A stretch of DNA of 64,000 bases, taken from positions 18,903 to 82,902 of the forward strand of contig JADBKH010000008.1 in the NCBI GenBank assembly GCA_014896485.1, read 5' to 3'. The notes below the pieces were generated by a model. The model had not been told where the DNA came from and did no database searches. It saw only the letters and a list, made by a program, of their open reading frames with translations. The position numbers and the translations under genes are program-made. Positions 34,493 through 43,609 of the stretch are shown piece by piece; within the stretch, counting starts at the first letter, position 1; the number at the start of each line of letters is the position of its first letter. The DNA is from Bacillota bacterium. Lineage in GTDB: Bacteria; Bacillota; Bacilli; Bu12.

Positions 34493-35341
34493 ATGGGAAA
34501 ACTTGATGGAAAAGTGGCTATCGTCACAGGCGCAAGCCGTGGCATAGGAAAAGCGATCGCCGAGCGGTTCGCCCAGGAAGGGGCTCGGGTCATCTGTGCC
34601 GCACGGACGTTGCATGAAGGGGATCATCCCCTGGAAGGTTCGCTGGAAAGCACCGTGGCCGGCATTCGCCAAAGCGGTGGTGTGGCAGAAGCAGTTACGT
34701 GTAACGTGGCGGAAGAAGAGGATTGCATCCGCTTGGTCGAAGAGACCCGACGGATCTTCGGACCTTGTGATATTCTCGTCAACAATGCGGCGTTGACGTA
34801 CTTCATCCCGGTACGGGATTTTCCGACGAATAAGTGGAAACGTTCGGTCGATGTCAATTTTCACGCACCCTTTATTCTCAGTAAACTGGTCATTCCAGAG
34901 ATGGCTGCTCGTCACGAGGGTGCGATCCTCAACATCTCTTCACCCGCTGCAATTGGTCCGGGACGCGGTCCCTATCGGAATGGCAATGCCCTGCACGGAG
35001 GCACCCTCTATGGTGCAGAAAAAGCTGCATTGGAACGATTTACACAAGGCTTGGCCGAAGAAGTCTATGCCGATGGCATCTCTGTCACTTGCCTTTCCCC
35101 CTCCCTGGTCGTCCCCACGCCGGGCACGGTCTTCCATCACTTGGTCCAGTCGATCGACGACCCGCAAGGTGAACCGGTGAGTATGATGGCAGACGCTTCC
35201 CTGCTTTTGGTGACCCAGCCGCTGGATACGATCACCGGTCGTGTCTGCTACAGCCAGCAAATCCTGCAGGAGTTCGGTTGGATTCCAAAGGGTCGCGGGG
35301 TCGGCGTCGATCTTCCGGGAAGCGGGTACAGCCAAATGTAG
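34493..35341 (+). CDS. Short-chain dehydrogenase/reductase
   Basis: NAD(P)-dependent oxidoreductase of 282 residues. Cofactor motif VTGASRGIGKAIAE (11-24), NNAALTY, catalytic serine in NISSPAAIG and YGAEK (Tyr and Lys). The long insert before NNA and the GTLYGAEKAALERFTQGLAEE context resemble the SDR group that includes multifunctional acyl-type reductases; the substrate is unknown. The RBS is GGAGGGCC, eight or so bases upstream. It has its own promoter and terminator, so it is monocistronic. Confidence 0.88.
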   Translation: MGKLDGKVAIVTGASRGIGKAIAERFAQEGARVICAARTLHEGDHPLEGSLESTVAGIRQSGGVAEAVTCNVAEEEDCIRLVEETRRIFGPCDILVNNAALTYFIPVRDFPTNKWKRSVDVNFHAPFILSKLVIPEMAARHEGAILNISSPAAIGPGRGPYRNGNALHGGTLYGAEKAALERFTQGLAEEVYADGISVTCLSPSLVVPTPGTVFHHLVQSIDDPQGEPVSMMADASLLLVTQPLDTITGRVCYSQQILQEFGWIPKGRGVGVDLPGSGYSQM

Positions 35342-35360
35342 CCCACAAACGCAGGACAAT

Positions 35361-35404
35361 AAAGAGGAACCGCCTCAAATACTCGAGCGCGGTTCCTCTT
35401 TTTC
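35361..35404. terminator. Bidirectional terminator
   Basis: Thirteen-bp perfect stem (AAAGAGGAACCGC at 35361-35373 with 35389-35401) followed by TTTTTCT. The A-rich left arm makes it usable from both sides, for the SDR gene and the small ORF facing it. Confidence 0.9.
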
Positions 35405-35418
35405 TGATCGGATACGAC

Positions 35419-35535
35419 TTAGAATGCGTCCCGCCCGGTCCCTTTGCTGCCCGGCTGTTCACGGGCACGCTCCGAAAGCCAGACCACTGCAGCGACAAAG
35501 AGCAACCCGACGACGACACCGATCGCAATCTCCAT
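35419..35535 (-). CDS. 38-residue single-helix membrane protein
   Basis: A short frame reading MEIAIGVVVGLLFVAAVVWL and then a charged tail SERAREQPGSKGTGRDAF. One transmembrane helix of about 20 residues starts at the N-terminus. The ATG at 35535 has GGGGTGA seven bases upstream, and the gene ends in front of a bidirectional terminator, both signs of a real small gene. Function unknown; small single-helix proteins often regulate membrane complexes. It is below the size most gene callers accept. Confidence 0.6.
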   Translation of the reverse strand: MEIAIGVVVGLLFVAAVVWLSERAREQPGSKGTGRDAF

Positions 35536-35605
35536 CGTTCACCCCGCTTGGGGGAAGTATACCGCAGGAGTGTCGTCACGACGAGTTTGTAGATGCAGGA
35601 TGCGT

Positions 35606-36046
35606 TTAGCCAGCCACCTCAAAAAGGGCTGCCCAAGTCTTTGGACCGACGATACCATCCTGCACCAAACCGTGATCTCCCTGAAAGGCCAGTACAGCCT
35701 GTTGGGTACGGGGGCCAAAGATGCCGTCGATGGGCCCCGGTCGGTAACCGAGGGACGTCAACATGCGTTGCAACCTTTCCACCCAAACCCCACGGCTGCC
35801 GATCGAAAGTGTTGGGGGTGTCGGTGGCGCCGGGCTGGTGGGAATACAGATCACTTCCCCCGGATAGATGACATTGGGATCGGCGATCTGTGGGTTGGCG
35901 GCAATCAGTCGATTGAGCGAGATGCCATACCTTTTGGCGATGGCGTAGAGTGTATCGCCGGGTTGAATCACATAGCGTATGCCGTTACAAGGATGGCGGT
36001 ATCCACTCGTTTGATCCTTTTCCTGTGCATCGTTCTCATCCGCCAT
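35606..36046 (-). CDS. LysM and peptidoglycan-binding domain protein
   Basis: About 146 residues with two wall-binding modules: a LysM domain (YVIQPGDTLYAIAKRYGIS to PGEVICIP, about 25-70) and a PG_binding_1 domain (IGSRGVWVERLQRMLTSLGY to DGIVGPKTWAALF, about 82-143), joined by a PAPPTPP linker. No catalytic domain and no signal peptide, so it is either a spore protein placed from the mother cell or an autolysin cofactor. ATG 36046 has AGAAGGGGGAG upstream; GTG 36052 is two codons earlier. Confidence 0.9.
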   Translation of the reverse strand: MADENDAQEKDQTSGYRHPCNGIRYVIQPGDTLYAIAKRYGISLNRLIAANPQIADPNVIYPGEVICIPTSPAPPTPPTLSIGSRGVWVERLQRMLTSLGYRPGPIDGIFGPRTQQAVLAFQGDHGLVQDGIVGPKTWAALFEVAG

Positions 36047-36204
36047 CTGCACGCTCCCCCTTCTGCCGACAGAGTAGGTCTACTTCGGCCATGCATACGG
36101 CTTCCACTTTCCCAGCCTATGAACGCGACTGTCTCGATGCCCCGGGCATCCGTCTCGGGTATGCGATACAATATCTTTTCGTCACAGAAGGAGGGAGAGC
36201 GCAG

Positions 36205-37737
36205 GTGCATGCATCTTCAGCGGCTTCTTCCCGTCGGACGACGCGACGGGGGCTGGTACTCGTCGGCATGATGCTTTCGATGGCATTGGTCGCGATGGAT
36301 AGCACCATCGTCGGAACGGCCATTCCTTCCATCGTCACAAAACTGGGGGGATTCCGGTTTTTTCCGTGGGTCTTCTCTGTCTATACCCTGGTCCAGGCGG
36401 TGACCATCCCGATCTACGGGAAACTTGCGGATCTCTATGGACGCAAACCGGTTTTACTCATTGGCATTGGCATTTTTCTGATCGGCTCGATCTTATCTGG
36501 CCTTTCCTGGAACATGACGGCCCTGATTGCCTTTCGTGCAATCCAAGGCATCGGAGCAGGTGCCGTACAGCCGATCGCCACCACCGTCATCGGCGATCTG
36601 TACACGGTCGAAGAGCGGGGACGGGCACAAGGATACCTTTCCAGTGTCTGGGGAATTGCCGCGATTTTAGGGCCTGCAATCGGCGGAGTTGTGGTCCAGT
36701 ACGCGTCTTGGGAATGGATTTTCTATATCAACGTCCCCATCGGTGCAGCAGCACTTTGGATGATCAGCCGCAATTTATTTGAACAACTCAGTCGGCAACG
36801 CCACGCCATCGATATTGCCGGCTCTCTCCTGCTGGTCACAGCTTTTGGCCTGCTTTTGACAGCGCTGCTGCAAGGAGGAGTGGCTTGGTCTTGGGGTTCA
36901 CTGCCAAGCATCGCCTGCTTTCTTTGCGGAAGCCTTCTCTTGGGCGCTTTTATCTGGGTGGAACACCGTGCCAGCGAACCGATCTTGCCCCTATGGGTCT
37001 TCCAACAGAGACTGCTCATCGGGGCCAATGCGGCCAGTTTGGTGGTTGGGGCTTTGACCATCGGTCTCAGCTCTTTCCTGCCGACTTTCCTGCAAGGCGG
37101 TCTCCATGCCACACCCCTGGTTGCCGGCTTTTGCTTGGCGACCATGTCGATCGGTTGGCCACTTGCTTCGAGCTTCTCCGCTGCCTTGTACAAGCGCATC
37201 GGCTATCGGCAGACCGCGTTTCTCGGCCTCGGCTTCTGTCTCGTTTCTGGCATCCTCTTTCTGCAGCTCAATCTCAGTTCACCCGTTTGGAATGCGGCAC
37301 TTTTCAGCTTTGTAATGGGACTGGGACTGGGCTGGTCGACCACTCCGGTTCTGGTAGCCATTCAATCGGCAGTCGTCTGGCAGCAGCGTGGCGTCGCCAC
37401 GGGAAGCAATCTGTTTACGCGGATGATCGGATCAGCCGTCGGTGCAGCCGTCTATGGTTCCCTGCTTAACGGAGCCTTTGCCCATTGGATGCAGCAAGCG
37501 CCGGCAACGGTGGCAAAGCAGCTGCCGGCTTCAACCAACGCTTCCGACTTGGTATTGAGCCACGCACTTCAAAATTTACCAGCAAACGTTGTGCACTACA
37601 TCCAGCAGGGATTTTATATCGGCACCCACCATCTGTTCTGGGCGATTACGTGTTCGGCTGTCGTCGGCCTTGTAGCGCTTACGATCATGCCGCGCCACAG
37701 CAATACGGTTACAGCACCCACAACCGCCCAGCGTTAA
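36205..37737 (+). CDS. MFS multidrug exporter, DHA2 (14-helix) type
   Basis: Drug:H+ antiporter-like protein of 510 residues. ALVAMDSTIVGTAIP in helix 1 is the DHA2 motif D1, with GKLADLYGRKP after helix 2 and the antiporter motif SSVWGIAAILGPAIGG in helix 5. The length fits 14 helices as in EmrB/QacA. GTG 36205 is chosen because AGGAGG is ten bases upstream; a longer frame runs antisense to the LysM gene. No regulator gene is adjacent. Substrate unknown. Confidence 0.9.
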   Translation: MHASSAASSRRTTRRGLVLVGMMLSMALVAMDSTIVGTAIPSIVTKLGGFRFFPWVFSVYTLVQAVTIPIYGKLADLYGRKPVLLIGIGIFLIGSILSGLSWNMTALIAFRAIQGIGAGAVQPIATTVIGDLYTVEERGRAQGYLSSVWGIAAILGPAIGGVVVQYASWEWIFYINVPIGAAALWMISRNLFEQLSRQRHAIDIAGSLLLVTAFGLLLTALLQGGVAWSWGSLPSIACFLCGSLLLGAFIWVEHRASEPILPLWVFQQRLLIGANAASLVVGALTIGLSSFLPTFLQGGLHATPLVAGFCLATMSIGWPLASSFSAALYKRIGYRQTAFLGLGFCLVSGILFLQLNLSSPVWNAALFSFVMGLGLGWSTTPVLVAIQSAVVWQQRGVATGSNLFTRMIGSAVGAAVYGSLLNGAFAHWMQQAPATVAKQLPASTNASDLVLSHALQNLPANVVHYIQQGFYIGTHHLFWAITCSAVVGLVALTIMPRHSNTVTAPTTAQR

Positions 37738-37764
37738 GTCGGAAAAGGGAGATGCGGCAATGGC

Positions 37765-38634
37765 TCATATGCCGCTACGCAGACCCTTTTCATCGAGGCA
37801 CGCATAGACCATCTGCGGTGTGGTACAGGCAAACCCAAGTCCGCCTTGGGCATCGACAGCAATCAACCCTGCTGCAACCTTTTTCTGGCGGGCCACTTCT
37901 ATCGCAGCTTCCACAGCCTGCTGGGCAGGATGTTGTACCATGGTTTGGACAGCGAGCCGTGTCAATCCGAGGCGCAGAATGCCTTCGCCATCTCCTGTGG
38001 CAGAGGCAGCACCGATGAGCTCTGCATAGGTGCCAGCGCCCATCACCGGTGTATCGCCCACACGACCTGGTAATTTGAGGGAGATCCCTCCGGTAGAGGT
38101 TGCTGCTGCGACGGCACCTGCTCTGTCGACAGCGACTGCGCCGACCGTCCCATACCTAGATCGACGCTGATTGAGGCGCTGCCAGTAGGGCAATGTGCCT
38201 TGCTCAAGCAGCGCCCTATCCCGTTCATAGCGCTGTAAGCGTTCGACCGTCACGGGATTGAAGGGAGGATATCCCCGTGCCCGTGCAAAGGCAAGGGCGC
38301 CTTCCCCTACCAACAGCAGATGATCGGTCTGTTCCATCACATCCCGCGCCACCAGCACAGGGTGCTGTACGGCCTGCAGTGCACCGACAGCGCCAAAACC
38401 CCCTTCGCCGGTGGCCACTGCAGCATCCAGCTCTGTAGCACCTGCCAGATTGAGAACAGCGCCTCGCCCGGCGTTGAAATGGGGATCGTCTTCCAACAGG
38501 CAGACCGCCGTTACAACCGCTTCAAGCGCGCTCTCCCCCGCTACGAGTTTTGCCCATCCCGCAGAAGCGGCGTGCTCGGCGCCGTGCTGCTGCTCGCCAT
38601 CTGTATCTTCGACGTGTCCCGCGCCACCATGCAC
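37765..38634 (-). CDS. Isoaspartyl peptidase/L-asparaginase (Ntn hydrolase)
   Basis: Autocleaving N-terminal-nucleophile hydrolase that removes isoaspartyl residues or hydrolyses asparagine. VHGGAG opens the alpha part, NAGRGAVLN and ELDAAVATGEG follow, and the nucleophile threonine is in RYGTVGAVAVDR (about 163). GRVGDTPVMGAGTYA completes the family signature. The frame from GTG 38634 lacks the usual few residues before VHGGAG; adding them needs a non-AUG start such as ACG 38649, which has AGGAGGG at perfect spacing. It lies directly downstream of the NUDIX gene. Confidence 0.88.
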   Translation of the reverse strand: MHGGAGHVEDTDGEQQHGAEHAASAGWAKLVAGESALEAVVTAVCLLEDDPHFNAGRGAVLNLAGATELDAAVATGEGGFGAVGALQAVQHPVLVARDVMEQTDHLLLVGEGALAFARARGYPPFNPVTVERLQRYERDRALLEQGTLPYWQRLNQRRSRYGTVGAVAVDRAGAVAAATSTGGISLKLPGRVGDTPVMGAGTYAELIGAASATGDGEGILRLGLTRLAVQTMVQHPAQQAVEAAIEVARQKKVAAGLIAVDAQGGLGFACTTPQMVYACLDEKGLRSGI

Positions 38635-38659
38635 AAGGATTGCTGGCGTTTTCTCCCTC

Positions 38660-39211
38660 CTATCCGGTCTTGCTCAAACCGACGGCCGCAGCTTCGTGTT
38701 GGAGCAAGTCATCGATGATCAAAGCAGTCGCACCCCAGACGCGATCCCAATGGGTCACAAACTCGGGCATGCGCTGTCGTTTTCCGTTGCGCTCATAGAG
38801 CGAGATACGACGGGAGGAACGCAGTTCTTCAAAGGAGATCCAGGCAGCATCGGCCACCTCCGCCACCGAGAGATGCAAAAGCGGAGGCTGCTGACGATAG
38901 ACGACGAAAGGCTGGATCGTGTATCCCGTCGCCACAGTCCCTACCGGATCCAATACCAAGCAAGGGGCATCGGCCGGCACGCGAACCCCGACCTCTTCAA
39001 ACGCTTCTCGACAAGCCGTTTCCCACAACGAAGCATCGATCGCAGGCTCGTATTTCCCGCCAGGACAAGCCACCTGACCCGCATGCTCCCGCAACGTCGC
39101 GGGGCGCTTGATCAACAAAACCGAAGGCGCTGCAGGCGCACCGCTGACCAACACCAGTACAGCGGATGGTTTGGCCCAGCTACGCCATGCCTCACTTCCT
39201 GCCACGGACAC
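38660..39211 (-). CDS. NUDIX hydrolase, CoA-diphosphatase-like
   Basis: Pyrophosphohydrolase of about 183 residues. The NUDIX box spans GGKYEPAIDASLWETACREA then FEEVGV, and SVLLIKRPATLREHAGQVACPGG upstream is the UPF0035 signature of coenzyme A pyrophosphatases (NudL/YeaB type), which hydrolyse CoA and acyl-CoA to phosphopantetheine. GTG 39211 is chosen because purine-rich AGAGGGAGAAGAAG precedes it; the long open frame upstream runs through the next gene antisense. Its stop lies in the RBS of the isoaspartyl peptidase gene. Confidence 0.87.
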   Translation of the reverse strand: MSVAGSEAWRSWAKPSAVLVLVSGAPAAPSVLLIKRPATLREHAGQVACPGGKYEPAIDASLWETACREAFEEVGVRVPADAPCLVLDPVGTVATGYTIQPFVVYRQQPPLLHLSVAEVADAAWISFEELRSSRRISLYERNGKRQRMPEFVTHWDRVWGATALIIDDLLQHEAAAVGLSKTG

Positions 39212-39248
39212 CCTTCTTCTCCCTCTTTCTTCTTGCAAATCTGGGCGT

Positions 39249-40232
39249 TCAGCTGATCCGCAACACGATCTTCCCAAAATTCTGGTTATTCTCCATCCGG
39301 CGGTGTGCATCCGCCACTTTTTCCCAGTCGAAAATCTGATCGAGAACCGGATGCAACGCCCCACTGGCAAAGCGCGGAAGGGCCCACTGGCCGAACGCTT
39401 GCACAAAGTCCACCTTGATCGCAAGTGGCCGGGAACGTAAAGAGGTACCAATGATGGAGAGACGTTTGTTGAGCAGCAGTCCCAAGTTGACTTGTTCGGC
39501 CACCGCTCCACCCATCGTCCCGATCAAAAAAATTTTACCATCGGTCGCTGCACACGAGACATTTTGCTCCCAATAAGGTGCACCGACAAAATCAAGGATA
39601 ATTTCGGCTCCCTTGCCCCCCGTTGCCTCCAATACCTTGGGCGCAAAAGGCCCCTCATGGTAGTTGATGCAGGTACGCGCACCAAGTTGCTGACAGGCAT
39701 CCAGCTTAGCCGACGAACCTGCCGTCACATGTGCTCGCGCACCAAATTCCCGGACGATCTGGATGGCAGCTGTTCCCACCCCGCTGCCCCCTGCATGAAT
39801 CAGTACGTCCATTTGCGCCGTCAGGTTGCCGAGCAAAACCAAATTGCTAAAAGCCGTGATCCATGCTTCCGGGATGGCCGCAGCCTCTTCAAAAGAGAGA
39901 TTTGAAGGAATCGGCAAGGCCAACCCGACAGGCAAGGTCACCTTTTGAGCATATCCACCCCCTGGCAACAACGCCATGACGCGGTCGCCAACCTGTAACG
40001 TCTCGACCCGCTCGCCGACTGCGGCCACGACTCCAGCAATCTCCAGCCCCAAAAGCGGGCTTGCTCCTGCCGGTGGCGGATAACCTCCCCTGCGCTGCAG
40101 CAGATCGGCCCGATTGACACCAGCTGCTCGAACATCGACCAAAATTTCATCCGGTTGCGGCATAGGATCGGGAACTTCTTCCAGCTTGAGCACTTCAGGT
40201 CCACCCGGTTCTGAAAAACAGACGGCCCGCAC
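39249..40232 (-). CDS. NAD(P)H quinone oxidoreductase-like MDR protein
   Basis: Zinc-free medium-chain reductase of 327 residues resembling QOR/PIG3. ARVNR-type motif AAGVNRADLLQRRGGYPPPAG, GLEIAGVVAAVGE, ALLPGGGYAQ, and the Rossmann stretch IHAGGSGVGTAAIQI are in order; DFVGAPYW is characteristic of the PIG3 branch. GTG 40232 is chosen for AAAGGGGG upstream and the conserved MRAVCF start. It is upstream of the NUDIX gene on the same strand with a 37-base gap. It is an intact relative of the broken gene at 25666-26682. Confidence 0.9.
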   Translation of the reverse strand: MRAVCFSEPGGPEVLKLEEVPDPMPQPDEILVDVRAAGVNRADLLQRRGGYPPPAGASPLLGLEIAGVVAAVGERVETLQVGDRVMALLPGGGYAQKVTLPVGLALPIPSNLSFEEAAAIPEAWITAFSNLVLLGNLTAQMDVLIHAGGSGVGTAAIQIVREFGARAHVTAGSSAKLDACQQLGARTCINYHEGPFAPKVLEATGGKGAEIILDFVGAPYWEQNVSCAATDGKIFLIGTMGGAVAEQVNLGLLLNKRLSIIGTSLRSRPLAIKVDFVQAFGQWALPRFASGALHPVLDQIFDWEKVADAHRRMENNQNFGKIVLRIS

Positions 40233-40361
40233 GCGTCTTCCCCCTTTCCCATCGTCCAGTACTCGTCTTGTACGAGTATAACGCACCGCTCCAGCGGCAT
40301 GGACCGACAAAAATGCCTCTCTTGTAAACAAGAGAGGCATTAAAGCAAGGAGAAACAGATA

Positions 40362-40628
40362 TCAGGCACCGATCGTCTCCGCTTCCAACAAATGGCTGAG
40401 CGCTTCGACTGCTTCCTGCTCATCTGGCCCTTCTGCAGTGATCAGCACTTCCGTATTCGGCCCTGCGCCCAGTGCCATCACGCCCATGACACTTTTGGCA
40501 TCGACTTTCATATCCCCTCGCTGCAGGGTGATTTCCGATTCATATTTACAGGCCTCTTGCGTAAAAAGTGCGGCGGGCCGTAGATGAAGGCCTGTCGGCA
40601 ACTTCACAATTACAGAACGATGCGTCAT
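40362..40628 (-). CDS. ptsH: Phosphocarrier protein HPr
   Basis: 88-residue phosphocarrier of the PTS and of carbon catabolite control. His15 in PTGLHLRPAA accepts phosphate from enzyme I, and Ser46 in KSVMGVMALG is the HPr-kinase site. Both residues are present, so this is HPr-like and not Crh, which lacks the histidine. ATG 40628 has GGGGAG upstream. A perfect TATAAT lies at 40667-40662 but no good -35. No ptsI or sugar permease is adjacent; a purely regulatory role is possible. Confidence 0.93.
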   Translation of the reverse strand: MTHRSVIVKLPTGLHLRPAALFTQEACKYESEITLQRGDMKVDAKSVMGVMALGAGPNTEVLITAEGPDEQEAVEALSHLLEAETIGA

Positions 40629-40841
40629 TCGAAACACTCCCCGTTCGCCGACTTCATTTGTATTATAAAGAGATGCTCTCCACAAACGCCATCGGTCTCT
40701 AGTCTTATCTTCCATACTGCTTTGCTCAGTATAACACCCGAAGTCACTCCATAAAACACCGGAGGAGATTTTCATGGACGGTCCATAACGATTTAAAGAG
40801 GCGCATGCTACAATGCTTCCCAGTGAGGAGGCCCTTTCTTC

Positions 40842-42275
40842 ATGACAAAGCAACCAGCGCATGCGCCGCATCTGTTGAGCGTCGAAGCGGCACTCGCCCA
40901 AACTGCAGAAGAAGTCACCCAGCGGTATCGTACCTACGTCAATCCCGGCATTGTTGCCCAGATGCAGCTCGTCGGTTTCAACAAACGGTTTGTGCGGGCT
41001 CAAGGCACCACCGTCTATGATGATCGGGGCGATCCTTATCTTGACTTGCTCGGCGCCTTCGGAGCACTCAACCTGGGACACAATCCACCAGAAGTGCTAC
41101 GAGCCGTGCAACAGGCGATGGACCAACCCAACCTGCTCCAAGCTTCTCTTGGCGCTGCTGCAGCGGCCTTGGCCCACAATTTAGCCGCCCTGCTCCCAGG
41201 TGATCTCTCCCGCACCTTTTTCTGTAACAGTGGTGCAGAAGCAGTCGAAGGGGCACTCAAATTTGCCCGTGCTGCCACCGGGCGACCTGTCTTTGCATAC
41301 TGCAAAGGCGCTTTCCACGGCAAGAGTTATGGAGCACTCTCTGTCACCGGTCGAGAAAAATACCGCGCTCCCTTTCAACCTTTGTTACCTGATACACGGG
41401 AGATTGCCTATGGTGATCCCGACGCTTTGGAACAGGTACTCAAAGCCCGTGATGTGGCCGCTTTTATTGTGGAGCCCATCCAGGGGGAAGGCGGTGTCGT
41501 TCTGCCGCCCGATGGCTACCTTCGGGAAGCCGAAGCCCTCTGCCATCAGTATGGTACGCTGCTCATCGTCGATGAGATCCAGACCGGCCTGGGACGCTGT
41601 GGCACCCTCTTCGCCTTTGAGCGTGAGGGAATCGTTCCAGACATCGTCTGCTTGGCCAAGTCATTGGGCGGTGGTATCATGCCCATCGGTGCCTTTACCA
41701 CGACCCCTGCCATTTGGGATCAGGTACTGGGTGGAATGGAACGTTCCCAGCTCCACACGTCCACATTCGGTGGCAATACATTGGCCTGTGTCGCAGGTAT
41801 TGCGGCGATCAATGCGATTTTGGACAAGCAGTTGCCCCAACGCGCCTTGACCATTGGAGAACATCTCAAAGCGGGATTGGCCCAAGCTGCCGCGAAACAT
41901 CCGGAGCTGATCGATGACGTACGCGGCAGAGGGTTGATGATCGGGATCGCTTTCCACATTCCCAACAGCGATCGCAATCGCGGCATTGGAAGCACTTTGC
42001 ACCACTTGGGTGAAGAATATATTGGCTCGATGGTAGCTGGAGAGCTGATGAACCACCATCATATGATTACAGCTTACACCCTGAACAACCCGGCAGTGAT
42101 ACGCATCGAACCCCCGCTGATTCTCACCGAGCAAGAAGCCGATGACACAATTGCTGCCTTTTCGGAAGTGTTGGAGCGCATTAAAAACCCGCTGGGACTG
42201 GCAGTCTCCAGCGGAAAAACCATGATTGCTACGGCTGTCGGACGCGTGGTGGACAAGGCCAAACGCAATCGCTAA
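40842..42275 (+). CDS. Class-III PLP aminotransferase, putrescine-aminotransferase-like
   Basis: 477 residues, longer than acetylornithine or GABA aminotransferases. The N-terminal region RYRTYVNPGIVAQMQLVGFNKRFVRAQG is typical of YgjG-like putrescine/diamine aminotransferases. PLP motifs: FCNSGAEAVEGALKFARAATGR, FHGKSYGALSVTG, LIVDEIQTGLGR and the lysine in CLAKSLGGG. The RBS is GTGAGGAGG. Polyamine catabolism is likely, but an ornithine or beta-alanine substrate is possible. No other polyamine gene is adjacent. Confidence 0.87.
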   Translation: MTKQPAHAPHLLSVEAALAQTAEEVTQRYRTYVNPGIVAQMQLVGFNKRFVRAQGTTVYDDRGDPYLDLLGAFGALNLGHNPPEVLRAVQQAMDQPNLLQASLGAAAAALAHNLAALLPGDLSRTFFCNSGAEAVEGALKFARAATGRPVFAYCKGAFHGKSYGALSVTGREKYRAPFQPLLPDTREIAYGDPDALEQVLKARDVAAFIVEPIQGEGGVVLPPDGYLREAEALCHQYGTLLIVDEIQTGLGRCGTLFAFEREGIVPDIVCLAKSLGGGIMPIGAFTTTPAIWDQVLGGMERSQLHTSTFGGNTLACVAGIAAINAILDKQLPQRALTIGEHLKAGLAQAAAKHPELIDDVRGRGLMIGIAFHIPNSDRNRGIGSTLHHLGEEYIGSMVAGELMNHHHMITAYTLNNPAVIRIEPPLILTEQEADDTIAAFSEVLERIKNPLGLAVSSGKTMIATAVGRVVDKAKRNR

Positions 42276-42283
42276 ATCGAAAG

Positions 42284-43039
42284 TCACATGGCAATCCCAC
42301 CATCGACACACAGCACTTGGCCAGTGATGTAACTTTGGAGCGGATCGGCAAAGAAGCAGACAGCCGAAGCCACCTCCTGTACCGTCGCAAAGCGATGCAT
42401 GGGCACCCATCCTGCCGCACGTGTACGTACGCGCTCGCTGAGGGTCAGCGTCAGCTCTGTTTCGACATAACCTGGCGCCACAACATTGACCGTCACGCCA
42501 CGATGGGCCACCTCTCGGGCAACAGCCTTCGAAAAGCTGATAAGGCCGCCCTTGGCAGCTGCATAATTGGATTGCCCTGCATTACCGATCACCCCGGTGA
42601 CCGATCCCACCTGCACAATCCGACCAAACCGTTGACGCATCATGCCGCGCACGACGGTCCGGGTGCAGTAGAAAGCACTGGAAAGATCAGCTGCCAAAAC
42701 AGCCTCCCACATCTCGTCGGTCATGTGTGTCAGCAGGCCGTCCTGGGTAATGCCTGCATTGTTCACCAAAATTTCAATCGAACCAAAATACTCATAAACG
42801 GCTCCGACCAGCGCATCCGCTTGCTTTGATGTCGTCAAATCCGCGGCAAATGCTACCGCTTCGCCCCCAACACCTCGGATACGATCGACAACCTCCTCCG
42901 CTTCCTCACGCCGACTGCGGTAAGAGATCGCCACCTTTGCGCCACGGCGGCCCATTGCTTCAGCGATGGCTCGTCCAATCCCACGCGAACCCCCGGTGAT
43001 CAGTGCGACTTTTCCACTCCACGTCTTGCTTTGCGTCAT
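42284..43039 (-). CDS. 3-oxoacyl-ACP reductase FabG-like SDR
   Basis: NADPH-dependent reductase of 251 residues. LITGGSRGIGRAIAEAMGRRGA (cofactor), NNAGITQDGLLTHMTDEMWE (a FabG hallmark), catalytic SVTGVIGNAGQSNYAAAKGGL and C-terminal YITGQVLCVDGG. ATG 43039 has AGGAGGAG at normal spacing. It is isolated from other fatty-acid genes and convergent with the aminotransferase, so a polyhydroxyalkanoate (PhaB) or general FabG role cannot be told apart. Confidence 0.9.
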   Translation of the reverse strand: MTQSKTWSGKVALITGGSRGIGRAIAEAMGRRGAKVAISYRSRREEAEEVVDRIRGVGGEAVAFAADLTTSKQADALVGAVYEYFGSIEILVNNAGITQDGLLTHMTDEMWEAVLAADLSSAFYCTRTVVRGMMRQRFGRIVQVGSVTGVIGNAGQSNYAAAKGGLISFSKAVAREVAHRGVTVNVVAPGYVETELTLTLSERVRTRAAGWVPMHRFATVQEVASAVCFFADPLQSYITGQVLCVDGGIAM

Positions 43040-43218
43040 GGCTGCTCCTCCTGTGTACACATCGTGCACAAGGATAACGCGATAAGCGCATCGCTGCCAA
43101 GCCGCCCCTGGATCCCTGCGGATCAAGGCGCTTGCCCCTCAGGGCAGCCGTTCGATCAGACACGATCACCCTTTGGCACATGTGAAACGCTGCGTGGAAG
43201 GAAAAATTCGCGTCCACT

Positions 43219-43497
43219 TCAAAGACGCGCATCAATGGCTGTAGCCAAGGCAAAATCTTTTTCGGTCACCCCCCCTTCGCTATGCGTAGAGAGAACCAGG
43301 CTCACCCGGTTGTAACGAATGTCGATATCCGGATGATGATCCGCCGCTTGTGCAAGCAAAGCCACCCGTGTGACAAATCCAATTGCGTCGATAAAATCGT
43401 TGAACGTATAGACGCGCCGGATGCTGTCTCCATCCGCCTGCCATCCCGGCAGCCCGGCCAAGCGTTCCTGCACTTCCTGTTGGGAATATGCTGCCAT
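43219..43497 (-). CDS. Pterin-4a-carbinolamine dehydratase
   Basis: 92-residue PCD/DCoH family protein that dehydrates 4a-hydroxytetrahydropterin. The catalytic signature HHPDIDIRYNRVSLVLSTH carries the conserved histidines, after GWQADGDSIRRVYTFNDF. ATG 43497 has AAAGGAGTG upstream. No phenylalanine hydroxylase is adjacent; in bacteria without it the enzyme also serves molybdopterin or folate metabolism. Confidence 0.93.
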   Translation of the reverse strand: MAAYSQQEVQERLAGLPGWQADGDSIRRVYTFNDFIDAIGFVTRVALLAQAADHHPDIDIRYNRVSLVLSTHSEGGVTEKDFALATAIDARL

Positions 43498-43565
43498 AAG
43501 GCACACTCCTTTCCATTCCCACGTTATACCCGCGTTCGTCCCAGATGCAACTTAGCCCTTTTCAA

Positions 43566-43601
43566 GCAAAAAGGGCCTCTGTTCACGGGAGAGACCCTCT
43601 T
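43566..43601 (-). terminator. Terminator after tRNA-Leu(TAA)
   Basis: Leftward RNA forms about a 12-bp stem (43601-43590 with 43580-43568, one G-U pair) ending in TTTTT, nine bases past the tRNA. Confidence 0.8.
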
Positions 43602-43609
43602 GTATGTAG

